This document shows, piece after piece, positions 33,847 through 41,847 of a stretch of DNA of 64,000 nucleotides. Source of the stretch: an uncultured Opitutia bacterium (GTDB taxonomy: Bacteria > Verrucomicrobiota > Verrucomicrobiia > Opitutales > Coraliomargaritaceae); the NCBI GenBank assembly GCA_937136395.1, contig CAKZOI010000095.1, positions 1 through 64,000 of the forward strand, given 5' to 3'. The notes under the pieces were generated by a model. It was not told where the DNA came from, did no database searches, and saw nothing but the letters and a program-made list of their open reading frames with translations. The position numbers were made by a program, and so were the translations under genes. The number at the start of each line of letters is the position of its first letter. Position 1 is the first letter of the stretch.

Positions 33847-33873
33847 CGGCGCGCGTCCCTGAGCGCCGCTACC
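33842..33873. repeat. R1 repeat overlapping a stop codon
   Basis: Perfect 11-bp arms, GGTAGCGGCGC and GCGCCGCTACC, enclose GCGTCCCTGA. The TAG in the first arm (33844-33846) is the stop codon of the amidohydrolase. This is the most symmetrical copy of the R1 family in the window. Confidence 0.8.
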
Positions 33874-33946
33874 TCGGCTCTGAGCTAACAATTTCCTGCA
33901 AAAGCTCTTGCGCGATGGAAACTCCCCAATTACCGAAGTAAGGCAC

Positions 33947-35569
33947 ATGCCTCGCCTTTCCTTCATTTCAACATTCTGCCTTTCTGCACTACTGCTGATA
34001 CTGGCTGGCTGCGCAAAGAAAACCACCAATGTCGAACATGGGAACGCGAATCAGGAACTCTATATCGGCATCGGCGCAGAACCCGCGACACTCGACCCGC
34101 ACCTCTCTACCGGCTTAACCGAATACTCGGTGATGATGGCGTTCTTGGAAGGGCTGGCCACCCTCGATGCGAAAACCATGGAAGTGCGTCCGGGTGTGGC
34201 GCAATCGTGGGACATTTCCGATGATGGGCTCATCTACACCTTCCACTTCGACCCACAGGCAAAATGGTCCAACGGCGACCGCGTCACCCCGGAAGATTTC
34301 TTATTTTCCTTTGAGCGTATACTAACACCGCTTCTCGGCGCGCCCTACGCCTACATGCTCTATCCGATCAAAAACGCCGAAGCCTTTCACACCGGTGAGT
34401 TGAAGGACTTCTCGGCAGTTGGCGCGACTGCAATCGACGAGTGGACACTACAAATCGAGCTGGAACAAGCCACGCCCTACTTCCTCAGCTTACTGGCGCA
34501 CAACACTTACTTCCCAGTCCACCCCCCGACCATTCTAAAACACGGCGCCATGACCGAGCGTATTTCAAAATGGACCAAGGCAGGTAACTATGTGGGCAAT
34601 GGCCCCTTTCAACTCGAGAGCTGGAAACTCAATAGCGAGATCTATGTGACCAAAAACCCACACTACCGCGCCCCAGAATCCTTTACGTTAAACGCCATCC
34701 ACTTCCTGCCAATTGACCTAGAAACCGAAGAGCGTGCCTTCCGCTCGGGCCACTTACACATCTCCTCAAGTGTGCCGATCCACCGTATCGATTGGTATCG
34801 TGACAATCGCCCGAACACCATCCACTTTGCCACATCGCTTGGCGTTTACTACTACATGCTGAATACCGCGAATGGCCCACTGTCCGACCCTCGCGTGCGC
34901 AAAGCACTCGCTTATTCAATCAACCGTGAAGAGCTTACCGAGCATGTGCTCAAAGCTGGACAGCAACCCGCTTACCACTTCACCCCGCCCAACGCTGGCG
35001 GCTACAACGCAGAAGCACGCTTTCCCTACGACCCTGAACTCGCACGCCAGTTGCTTGCCGAAGCTGGCTTTCCAGATGGCAAAGGCTTTCCAGCATTTGA
35101 GCTACTCTACAACACCAGCGAATCACACCGCACTATTGCAGTGACCATTCAACAAATGTGGAAAAAGGAACTCGGCATCGATATCGAGCTCCACAACCAG
35201 GAATGGAAAGCTTACCTCTCCACCCGCCAAGCAGGCGACTTCGACATTCTCCGCGCCGCATGGTTTGGCGATTACGACGACCCCAACACCTTCCTCAGTC
35301 TCGGCGAAACCAATAACGGCAACAACCACACCAACTGGAGCAGCGCTGAATACGATGCGCTCATGAAACAAGCCGCCGTCACTCTCGAACCAGAGGCACG
35401 CAAAGATGTCTTCCAAAAAGCCGAGGCCATCCTAATCGACGAAATGCCCTTCATTCCGATTTACTTTTACGTCACCGCCCGCCTCATCGACGACTCCGTG
35501 CAAGGCTGGTATCCCAGCATCCTAGACCACCACCCGTATCAGGCGATCAAACTAATGGATAATGAATAA
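33947..35569 (+). CDS. oppA: Oligopeptide ABC transporter substrate-binding lipoprotein
   Basis: The protein binds peptides (or related solutes) in the periplasm and delivers them to the permease. From the ATG at 33947 it has 540 residues with a lipoprotein signal (FCLSALLLILAGC). It has the family 5 solute-binding fold. EPATLDPHLSTG opens the fold, the conserved segment LSDPRVRKALAYSINREEL lies mid-protein, and PFIPIYFYV near the end is typical of OppA. The upstream in-frame codons to 33908 precede the leader and are not expected to be translated. Two permease genes follow on the same strand, the first after 82 bp. Confidence 0.94.
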   Translation: MPRLSFISTFCLSALLLILAGCAKKTTNVEHGNANQELYIGIGAEPATLDPHLSTGLTEYSVMMAFLEGLATLDAKTMEVRPGVAQSWDISDDGLIYTFHFDPQAKWSNGDRVTPEDFLFSFERILTPLLGAPYAYMLYPIKNAEAFHTGELKDFSAVGATAIDEWTLQIELEQATPYFLSLLAHNTYFPVHPPTILKHGAMTERISKWTKAGNYVGNGPFQLESWKLNSEIYVTKNPHYRAPESFTLNAIHFLPIDLETEERAFRSGHLHISSSVPIHRIDWYRDNRPNTIHFATSLGVYYYMLNTANGPLSDPRVRKALAYSINREELTEHVLKAGQQPAYHFTPPNAGGYNAEARFPYDPELARQLLAEAGFPDGKGFPAFELLYNTSESHRTIAVTIQQMWKKELGIDIELHNQEWKAYLSTRQAGDFDILRAAWFGDYDDPNTFLSLGETNNGNNHTNWSSAEYDALMKQAAVTLEPEARKDVFQKAEAILIDEMPFIPIYFYVTARLIDDSVQGWYPSILDHHPYQAIKLMDNE

Positions 35570-35651
35570 TCGCTAATGACTCATTCCTAAATTCTAAATT
35601 CAATCACCATCCATAACCCATTAGCCATTACCTATTGCCCATAAATTAAAC

Positions 35652-36569
35652 ATGTTTAATTTAATCGCCAGACGACTGCTCCAAGCCATTCCCACATTGT
35701 GGGTCGTGGCGACAGCTACGTTTGTGCTCCTGCGCCTAGCGCCTGGTGGGCCGTTCGACGACGAGAAGCCATTAACTGACGAAATTAAAGCGCAAATCGA
35801 AGCCCACTACGGACTCGATCTTCCACTCTACCAGCAATACTTCGATTTCCTTGGCAACCTACTGAGCGGCGACCTTGGCCCTTCCTACAAATACCCAGGT
35901 TGGGATGTGCAAGAAATCATCGCACAATCATTTCCAGTGTCGCTAGAACTCGGTCTATGGGGGCTTCTTATTGCCATCAGTGTGGGCATCCCCATCGGCA
36001 CCATCGCCGCGATCCGGCACAACACGAAAACCGAGACAGGTCTCATGGGCTTTGCGATGCTGGGGATCTGTCTACCCTCTTTTGTCGTCGGCCCCATCCT
36101 CTTGCTGGTATTTGCCTTAAACTTAAACTGGTTCAATCCACTCGGTTGGAGCTATGCCGCCGACCGAGTGCTCCCAGCGATCACACTTGGCCTACTCTAC
36201 GCCGCTTATATCGCACGCCTCGCTCGCAGCGGTATGCTTGATGTGCTGCGCAACGACTACATCCGCACCGCCCGCGCTAAAGGTTTGAGCGAACGGGTCG
36301 TCATCATGCGCCACGCACTACGCACAGCACTCTACCCTGTGGTCTCTTATCTGGGCCCTGCCGCCGCCGGACTGATCAGTGGCTCCTTTGTTGTCGAAAC
36401 CATCTTTTTCATCCCCGGCCTCGGTCCCTTCTTTGTCAATGCAGCGCTCAACCGCGACTACTCAATGGTCATGGGCACCGTGCTCTTCTATGCCGTTCTC
36501 ATCATCTTGTTTAACCTCATCGTCGACATCGTTCAAATGTGGATGAACCCACGCGCACGTCATGAGTAA
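35652..36569 (+). CDS. oppB: Oligopeptide ABC transporter permease OppB
   Basis: This is a membrane channel subunit of the peptide importer. The 305 residues begin with the family N-terminus LIARRLLQAIPTLWVVATAT and the first periplasmic loop motif LAPGGPFD. Six hydrophobic helices are visible. The cytoplasmic EAA loop is RTARAKGLSERVVIMRHALR. GSFVVETIFFIPGLGPFFV is the conserved last loop. The 82-bp spacer from oppA holds CATTACCCATTAG-type words just before the start. Confidence 0.95.
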   Translation: MFNLIARRLLQAIPTLWVVATATFVLLRLAPGGPFDDEKPLTDEIKAQIEAHYGLDLPLYQQYFDFLGNLLSGDLGPSYKYPGWDVQEIIAQSFPVSLELGLWGLLIAISVGIPIGTIAAIRHNTKTETGLMGFAMLGICLPSFVVGPILLLVFALNLNWFNPLGWSYAADRVLPAITLGLLYAAYIARLARSGMLDVLRNDYIRTARAKGLSERVVIMRHALRTALYPVVSYLGPAAAGLISGSFVVETIFFIPGLGPFFVNAALNRDYSMVMGTVLFYAVLIILFNLIVDIVQMWMNPRARHE

Positions 36570-36705
36570 ACTAACAATCTGCCCTGTAGCCGAATGCGTA
36601 TGCATTTGGATAAATGCCCTACACGCTTACAGACAAACCAAAGCGTCACCGCTTCGACTACAAAACAGAAACGACCGATCAACCAATCGACACACTTGGA
36701 GTATT

Positions 36706-36735
36706 CGCGGCGATGACAGAGCATCGCCCTCCAGT
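36706..36735 (-). repeat. R2-family repeat near the 5' end of oppC
   Basis: On the minus strand it reads TGGAGGGCGATGCTCTG then TCATCGCCGC, with a GGCGATG/CATCGCC hairpin, the R2 layout. It lies between oppB and the preferred oppC start. If an earlier ATG at 36614 were used it would be translated in frame as part of oppC. Confidence 0.6.
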
Positions 36736-36781
36736 CCTCTCAAAAGTAGTTTTCCCGGCAAGGCAACCCTACCTACCCGTC

Positions 36782-37663
36782 ATGACTAAGCACGAACGAG
36801 AACAGACCGCCAACGAGGCGACTTCCCTCGGGCGTGATGCTTGGGAAACAATCAAACGTAACCGCATGGCACAAATCGGTGGCGTGTTGTTTATCACGAT
36901 CACCTTGCTCTGCTGGATCGGCCCGTGGTTAAGTAGCTACAGCTTCGACCAACAAGATCTCGCTTACGGCCCACAAGCACCCTCTGCGGAACATTGGTTT
37001 GGGACAGACGACCTCGGGCGCGATCTGTTTGTGCGTATCCTGATAGGCGGACGCATCTCCATTGGCGTCGGCTTTGCCGCGACCTTGATCGCGCTCCTCA
37101 TCGGCGTGAGCTATGGATCCATTGCAGGTTATGTCGGTGGTAAAACTGAAGACTTAATGATGCGCTTCGTGGATGCCGTTTATGCCTTACCGTTCACGAT
37201 GATTGTCATCATCCTCACAGTGACTTTCGATAAAAAGAGCATCTTCCTTATCTTCATGGCAATCGGTGCCGTGGAATGGCTGACCATGGCACGTATCGTG
37301 CGCGGACAAACTCGTGCAATCCGAAAGCTCAACTATATCGACGCCGCCAAAGTATATGGCGCCTCGCACCTCTCGATCCTACGTAAACATATCCTGCCCA
37401 ACTGCCTCGGCCCGATCATCGTTTACACAACACTGACGATTCCCGCCGTGATACTGCTCGAGTCAGTGCTCAGTTTCCTCGGCCTCGGGGTGCAGCCTCC
37501 CATGAGTTCTTGGGGCGTGCTCATCAACGAGGGTGCCAAGAAACTCGACATTTATCCCTGGCAACTAATTTTCCCCGCGATCTTTTTCTCGCTGACTCTT
37601 TTCTCGCTCAATTTCATTGGCGACGGCCTGCGTGATGCGCTGGACCCGAAGGAAACGAAGTAA
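36782..37663 (+). CDS. oppC: Oligopeptide ABC transporter permease OppC
   Basis: This is the second channel subunit. Started at 36782 it has 293 residues and opens with a cytoplasmic segment, SLGRDAWETIKRNRMAQIGG, as in the family. It has HWFGTDDLGRDLF, six helices and the EAA loop DAAKVYGASHLSILRKHILP. The end is SLNFIGDGLRDALDPK. The frame is open to an ATG at 36614, but the added 56 residues look unrelated to OppC and include an R2 repeat, so the later start is preferred. The OppD/OppF ATPases do not follow. The next gene is rpiB, so they must be elsewhere. Confidence 0.9.
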   Translation: MTKHEREQTANEATSLGRDAWETIKRNRMAQIGGVLFITITLLCWIGPWLSSYSFDQQDLAYGPQAPSAEHWFGTDDLGRDLFVRILIGGRISIGVGFAATLIALLIGVSYGSIAGYVGGKTEDLMMRFVDAVYALPFTMIVIILTVTFDKKSIFLIFMAIGAVEWLTMARIVRGQTRAIRKLNYIDAAKVYGASHLSILRKHILPNCLGPIIVYTTLTIPAVILLESVLSFLGLGVQPPMSSWGVLINEGAKKLDIYPWQLIFPAIFFSLTLFSLNFIGDGLRDALDPKETK

Positions 37664-37736
37664 GGGAAACGCTGAAATTGGGAAACACTGAAACGCTGAA
37701 ACGCTGAAACGCTGAAGTGGGGAAAAGCTGAAAGAT
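37664..37736. repeat. Short tandem repeat of CTGAAACG after oppC
   Basis: Three exact 8-bp CTGAAACG units run from 37688 to 37711. Imperfect copies flank them (GGAAACGCTGAAATT before and CTGAAGTGGGGAAAAGCTGAAAG after). The array begins directly after the oppC stop codon and has no coding role. Confidence 0.8.
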
Positions 37737-37885
37737 GGAGACGCGGGTCTCTCCGCAATCAACTCTCGACGCGATAAGAATACCGCGCTCTTGAACGAGA
37801 GGATAACTTTCCTTTTTGCTAAGATTATGATCAAGGCTACGATTACGTATTGCCCTAGTCCCATAGCCACTCTTTTACTTCTGCC

Positions 37886-38329
37886 ATGACTCAACAGGCC
37901 CTCACAATTTCTATCGGCACCGACCATGCGGGTTTCCCGCTAAAAGCACCCATCATCAAATTCCTGCAAGCACGCGGACACACAGTAATCGATTGCGGCT
38001 GTCACTCGAGCGAATCGTGTGACTACCCCGATTTCATCCGTCCTGCGGCTCAAGCGGTCTCACAGGGCAAGGCAGACCTCGGCATTGTGCTCGGCGGTAG
38101 CGGCAACGGCGAAGCGATCGTTGCCAACAAGGTAAAAGGTGTGCGCTGTGGCCTAGTCTGGAATGAATGGTCGGCTGAAATGACCAAGCTCCACAACAAT
38201 GCAAACTGCATTGCCATGGGCGCACGTCCTGTTCCAGAAGAGCTTGCACTCAAACTCGTCGGTATCTGGCTCGATACGGAGTTCGAAGGCGGCCGCCACA
38301 CCGCTCGCGTCGACAAAATCGAAGGATAA
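37886..38329 (+). CDS. rpiB: Ribose-5-phosphate isomerase B
   Basis: The enzyme interconverts ribose 5-phosphate and ribulose 5-phosphate in the pentose phosphate pathway. The 147 residues open ISIGTDHAGFPLK, with the Asp-His pair that binds the sugar phosphate. The central loop reads VLGGSGNGEAIVANKV. The common RpiB loop carries a catalytic Cys (CGTGIG type), which is absent here. The sequence follows the mycobacterial type, in which a Glu serves as base. HNNANCIAMGARP and the C-terminal FEGGRHTARVDKI also fit the family. It stands between oppC and clpP in the same direction. Confidence 0.94.
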   Translation: MTQQALTISIGTDHAGFPLKAPIIKFLQARGHTVIDCGCHSSESCDYPDFIRPAAQAVSQGKADLGIVLGGSGNGEAIVANKVKGVRCGLVWNEWSAEMTKLHNNANCIAMGARPVPEELALKLVGIWLDTEFEGGRHTARVDKIEG

Positions 38330-38455
38330 TAAAGAAGCTAGAAGTTCAACGTGGAGACGACAGTCCGCGCTCCCAGCAAAATAAGAATCCTCTATAGTGC
38401 TTGAAAGATTGAAGACTCCTGCTCTTCTTACACCCAACAATCGATAATTTTACTC

Positions 38456-39037
38456 ATGGCCGAAAAAGAAAAAACCAAGAAAGACGACAAAAAGTCGGGA
38501 ATCAAAATCCAAGAAACCTTCCTCAAAGAGCGAAAAATATTCCTCTGGGGTGGCGTGACTGACAAGACCGCCAGCGAAGTGACTGAAAAGCTCCTCTATT
38601 TGGAGATGGATGCACCGGGCAAGGAAATCACTTTCTACATCAACACGCCAGGCGGTTCGATCACTGCGGGCATGGCGATCTATGATACCATGAAGCTCAT
38701 CAGCTCCCCAATCACGGTGGTGGTCACCGGTATGGCGGCGAGCATGGGCTCAATTCTTCTTTGCGGTGCGGACAAGGGCAAACGCCTCCTCTACCCACAC
38801 TCTCGTGTATTGATCCACCAACCATTGATCTCCGGTCAAATGGTCGCAGTTGCGGTCGACATCCATATCCAAGCAAAGGAAATGGAGCGCCTACGCGACG
38901 AGCTCAACGCGATCCTCGCAGAAAGCTCGGGCCAACCACTCGAAAAGATCCAACAAGACACCGACCGCGACTTCTACATGACTGCCGACGAAGCAATCGC
39001 TTATGGTCTTGCGGACAAGGTCGTCGAGAAGATCTAG
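38456..39037 (+). CDS. clpP: ATP-dependent Clp protease proteolytic subunit
   Basis: This is the serine protease chamber that degrades proteins unfolded by ClpA/ClpX. The 193 residues show the nucleophile Ser in TGMAASMGSILL, the His in SRVLIHQP and a candidate triad Asp in QDTDRDF. YINTPGGSITAGMAIYDTM and the closing EAIAYGLADKVVEKI are typical. The N-terminus is unusually Lys-rich (MAEKEKTKKDDKKSG), about 15 residues longer than the classical mature form, and no clear propeptide cleavage site is visible. clpX does not follow, so this may be one of several ClpP paralogues. Confidence 0.95.
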   Translation: MAEKEKTKKDDKKSGIKIQETFLKERKIFLWGGVTDKTASEVTEKLLYLEMDAPGKEITFYINTPGGSITAGMAIYDTMKLISSPITVVVTGMAASMGSILLCGADKGKRLLYPHSRVLIHQPLISGQMVAVAVDIHIQAKEMERLRDELNAILAESSGQPLEKIQQDTDRDFYMTADEAIAYGLADKVVEKI

Positions 39038-39077
39038 GGGAACGCAGTTGAACATCCAATCGTGAAGTCCTAAGGTA

Positions 39078-39461
39078 GTGACAGAGGATCCTTCTAATTC
39101 AAAATTGAAGGTTGAGAGTTCAAAGTTCGACGTTCAAGCACAGCGCAAAGATTTCAGTCCAGCTGAAGACAACTCCAGTGACCTCGAGAAGCTCGAGAAA
39201 TACTCTGGCGATGTCGAATGGAGCTATCTGAAACCGCACTACGAAACGAACTCGCTAGTTTATGTCGACCCCACTCTGGATCTAAAGAATGCAGGCCTCG
39301 CCTTCACCAATGACAATAAAGAGCAAGTCCAAGCATGGCTCAAATCAGGCGATCTCGTGCAACCCTGCGATCTCCATGTCGAGTATTGGCTCGAATCAAA
39401 GACACGCTTCAATGCAATGATCGTGCGCCCATTCGTATTAGCGCAACCAATACAAGACTAA
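39078..39461 (+). CDS. DUF2288-like protein
   Basis: The protein has 127 residues with a GTG start. Residues about 45-125 match the DUF2288 pattern as I remember it: VEWSYLKPHYETNSLVYVD, LDLKNAGLAFTNDN, VQAWLKSGDLV and the closing MIVRPFVLAQP. The function of the family is unknown. The first 25 residues (SNSKLKVESSKFDVQAQ) translate a stretch of AAAGTTCGACGTTCAA-type words that occur elsewhere in spacers (for example 46529). The real start may therefore lie further in, or the repeat has become coding. The stop overlaps the end of the convergent gene at 39458. Confidence 0.7.
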   Translation: MTEDPSNSKLKVESSKFDVQAQRKDFSPAEDNSSDLEKLEKYSGDVEWSYLKPHYETNSLVYVDPTLDLKNAGLAFTNDNKEQVQAWLKSGDLVQPCDLHVEYWLESKTRFNAMIVRPFVLAQPIQD

Positions 39462-39805
39462 TCAACGCCATCCTTGAGGTATTCCTCAAACTGCCCTTCC
39501 AGTTCTTCAAGCATTTCCTCTGTGATTGAAAATTCAATCATTTGGGCAAAGCAATCCAAACTCACAATTGCATTCGTGGTCGCCTCACTATTGGTAAAAC
39601 CCTTGAAACGCTCACTAAAGGCTTTGTTCAAGATGTTAATATCTCGGTAGATAGCTCCCAAACCACTGAACTCCCAATCGACTTTGAGCCCCGAACGGCT
39701 ACGGAAATGCTGAGCCAGGGCATACATTGAGAGTGCTCGATACATCGTCTCTTCAGTGCTGGCAAAGGGTAAGTGATGCAGAACCATCGGCCGCAACTTC
39801 TTCAT
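39458..39805 (-). CDS. DUF6901-like protein, C-terminal half
   Basis: The protein has 115 residues. It starts MKKLRPMVLHHLPFASTEET and continues as an all-helical domain (YRALSMYALAQHFRSRSG). In relatives I remember, this follows directly after the half encoded upstream, within one protein of about 230 residues. Here the halves are separated by a stop-start overlap (TAATG at 39803-39807). Either the gene has been split by a frameshift and the second half is made by reinitiation, or it is decaying. Both halves otherwise look intact. Confidence 0.65.
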   Translation of the reverse strand: MKKLRPMVLHHLPFASTEETMYRALSMYALAQHFRSRSGLKVDWEFSGLGAIYRDINILNKAFSERFKGFTNSEATTNAIVSLDCFAQMIEFSITEEMLEELEGQFEEYLKDGVD

Positions 39806-40182
39806 TATATAGGACAGGCACTACTCGCCATATGGACACCCATCAAAGAACTGACTGCAGGATACAGCGCCGTCTGTTCACGACGGCTACTCCGCTGCTC
39901 GGTTTCCACAATAACATCAGCCTGCTTGATCGATTGATAATCCTGAAAAAAATCAACGACATCAATGATACTTACGGCAACAGGACATTGCGGGTGTTCC
40001 GCTCGGTTGAGTGGACAATGCTTACAGCGGCAATGCTCTAAATTTGTCCAGCTCGGATAGCTCACCCGCTTCTTTTGGAGAAGCGCCCCAGTCTGACGAT
40101 TCAACACAACCTCGAAGACTTTTTCCGTCCCTTCAAGAAAACGAAAAATGTAACGGATTCTAGTGGTCGAGTCTTTCTCCAT
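39805..40182 (-). CDS. DUF6901-like protein, N-terminal half with Cys-rich motif
   Basis: From the ATG at 40182 it has 125 residues, beginning MEKDSTTRIRYIFRFLEGTE. The open frame to 40341 runs into dinB and is not expected to be used. A beta-rich start is followed by a Cys cluster (HCRCKHCPL, then HPQCPVA) that could bind a metal. Later come VETEQRSSRREQTALYPAVS and MASSACPI. The stop overlaps the start of the next gene by one base. A perfect palindrome lies 11 bp upstream of the start, shared with the divergent dinB. The function of the family is unknown. Confidence 0.65.
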   Translation of the reverse strand: MEKDSTTRIRYIFRFLEGTEKVFEVVLNRQTGALLQKKRVSYPSWTNLEHCRCKHCPLNRAEHPQCPVAVSIIDVVDFFQDYQSIKQADVIVETEQRSSRREQTALYPAVSSLMGVHMASSACPI

Positions 40183-40192
40183 AATGCACAAC

Positions 40193-40206
40193 TTTGTATA
40201 TACAAA
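40193..40206. promoter_or_regulatory. 14-bp palindrome between dinB and the DUF6901-like gene
   Basis: TTTGTATATACAAA is a perfect palindrome in the 65-bp divergent spacer. It could serve as an operator for either gene, and dinB is a classical SOS gene. The half-site (TTTGT) differs from that of the palindrome before uvrB, so a common regulator is not obvious. Confidence 0.4.
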
Positions 40207-40247
40207 ACACTTTGAAGCAATCGTAGAACCACGCACACCTACTTGAA

Positions 40248-41297
40248 ATGAAAGCCAGCCGACGAATCGTCCACATAGATATGGACTGTTTTTACGCCGC
40301 CGTGGAAATGCGTGAACACCCAGAATTCGCGAACTGCCCATTGGCTGTAGGTGGCGCCTCTGGTCGAGGTGTGCTGACGACCTGCAACTATGCCGCCCGC
40401 GAATATGGCGTGCGCTCGGCGATGCCCGTGTTTAAAGCCCGCGAACTCTGCCCCCACTTGATCATTCTACCCGTGCGCTTCGACCTCTACCGAGCGGCTT
40501 CGCGTGCCGTTCGTGATATCTTCAAACGCTACACCGATCTGATTGAGCCACTCTCTCTCGACGAGGCCTATCTCGACCTCACGCACCACAAGCGAAGCGG
40601 TGCCGAACTCGCAAATGAGATACGCGAGGCAATCTACGAAGAAACAGGACTGACTGCATCAGCAGGCATTGCCCCCAATAAACTCATCGCCAAGATTGCC
40701 AGCGACTGGAATAAACCGAACGGTCAATGTGTAGTCGCACCCTCACGCATTGACGAATTCATGCATCCACTTCCGGTGCGAAAGATTTGGGGTGTCGGCC
40801 CGAAAAGTGCGGCTAAACTGACCGAGATGGGTATCGAGACCTGCGGCCAACTTCAAGCAATCGACCAAACTAAGCTAGCGAGCATCTTTGGCAGCTTCGG
40901 GCTCGAACTCTACAAGCTCTGTCGTGGTATCGACGAGCGACCAGTGGAACCAAACCGTATACGCAAGACGCTCAGCAACGAACACACCTACGCCAACAAG
41001 CTTGAGACCTTAGAAGCTTGTGAAGCGGTGCTCCTTCGACAACACACCGAATTAATCGAGGACCTGCGCACCAGCGCTCCCGACCGCAAGATTGCCAAGG
41101 TGCTAGTGAAACTAAAGTTTAGCGACTTTCGCCGAACCACAGCCGAGATGCCTGCGCAACAAGCCGAACCAGAGCTCTACTTCCAACTGCTCCGCGAAGC
41201 ATGGGGCCGCAGTGGTCAACCAGTTCGCCTACTCGGCCTCGGCGTGCGCTTTACCGAAACCGACAGCAGCCCCGAGCAACTGGAACTGGGTTTATAG
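40248..41297 (+). CDS. dinB: DNA polymerase IV
   Basis: This is a Y-family translesion polymerase. The 349 residues begin IVHIDMDCFYAAVE, with the first catalytic Asp. YREYGVRSAMP-type fingers follow (here AREYGVRSAMPVFKA), then SLDEAYLD with the Asp-Glu pair. The helix-hairpin-helix region is IWGVGPKSAAKL, and the little-finger domain ends in RLLGLGVRF. A short beta-clamp-binding tail (EQLELGL) closes the protein. All expected elements are present. Expression may be SOS-linked through the palindrome at 40193. Confidence 0.97.
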   Translation: MKASRRIVHIDMDCFYAAVEMREHPEFANCPLAVGGASGRGVLTTCNYAAREYGVRSAMPVFKARELCPHLIILPVRFDLYRAASRAVRDIFKRYTDLIEPLSLDEAYLDLTHHKRSGAELANEIREAIYEETGLTASAGIAPNKLIAKIASDWNKPNGQCVVAPSRIDEFMHPLPVRKIWGVGPKSAAKLTEMGIETCGQLQAIDQTKLASIFGSFGLELYKLCRGIDERPVEPNRIRKTLSNEHTYANKLETLEACEAVLLRQHTELIEDLRTSAPDRKIAKVLVKLKFSDFRRTTAEMPAQQAEPELYFQLLREAWGRSGQPVRLLGLGVRFTETDSSPEQLELGL

Positions 41298-41298
41298 A

Positions 41299-41421
41299 GT
41301 CTTAATCCTACTCTTACTCTTAATATTAATCCCCCTTCATTTCAAAGGTAGCGGCGCGGGTCCCTCCGCGCCACCCATTACCCAAAAAGATTAAGAGTAG
41401 GATTAGGGGTAAGATTAAGAC
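41299..41421. repeat. Nested repeat: R1 copy flanked by inverted word repeats
   Basis: GTCTTAATCCTACTCTTACT (41299 on) and its near-complement ending GGTAAGATTAAGAC (41421) flank an R1 repeat (41347-41375, starting GGTAGCGGCGCG). The arms are about 26-32 bp. This suggests that one repeat was inserted into another, or that the three parts moved as a unit. It lies between convergent dinB and rplS. Confidence 0.75.
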
Positions 41422-41427
41422 GCAGGC

Positions 41428-41458
41428 AAAAAAAAGGCCGCCCTTTCGGACGGCCTTT
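41428..41458 (-). terminator. Intrinsic terminator of the rpsP-trmD-rplS operon
   Basis: AAAGGCCGCCC and GGACGGCCTTT pair around a TTTC loop with one weak pair. The plus-strand run of eight A residues gives the T-run for leftward transcripts. It is 18 bp past the rplS stop. Confidence 0.9.
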
Positions 41459-41475
41459 CAAAAATTATCTCAAGC

Positions 41476-41847
41476 TTATCGACGCTTAGCTTCGACGAGG
41501 CGCTTCTCTTTAACTTGGTTAGCAGCCTTACCGATACGGTCACGCATGTAATACATGCGAGCACGCATTGTAACTGACTCACGATCGATCTCGATCTTCT
41601 CGATTGTTGGGCTGTGAACTGGAAAGACCTTTTCAACACCCACACCCGATGCGATACGACGCACAGTGAATGTTTCGTGGATACCGCCACCCTTGCGAGC
41701 GATAACGATGCCAGCGAAAACCTGGATACGTGTCTTGTCACCTTCTTTAACCTTTAGGTGAACGCGAACGCCGTCACCGACTTTAAAGTCTGTGCGGTCA
41801 CTCGTTAGTTGATCTTTTGTGATTTCTTCTAGGATTGCTTGGCTCAT
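41476..41847 (-). CDS. rplS: 50S ribosomal protein L19
   Basis: This large-subunit protein lies at the 30S-50S interface. The 123 residues contain the family segments [49 protein letters not shown] and [12 protein letters not shown], and end in a basic [11 protein letters not shown]. Its start overlaps the trmD stop by 4 bp, so the two are translationally coupled. It is the last gene before the terminator. Confidence 0.97.
   Translation of the reverse strand: MSQAILEEITKDQLTSDRTDFKVGDGVRVHLKVKEGDKTRIQVFAGIVIARKGGGIHETFTVRRIASGVGVEKVFPVHSPTIEKIEIDRESVTMRARMYYMRDRIGKAANQVKEKRLVEAKRR

Noticed and set aside
37664-37736. CTGAAACG tandem array as a CRISPR array
   Set aside because: The 8-bp units are contiguous with no spacers, and no cas gene is present.
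40182-40341. Long N-terminal extension of the DUF6901-like frame into dinB
   Set aside because: It would be antisense of the dinB catalytic start. The ATG at 40182 gives a normal N-terminus.
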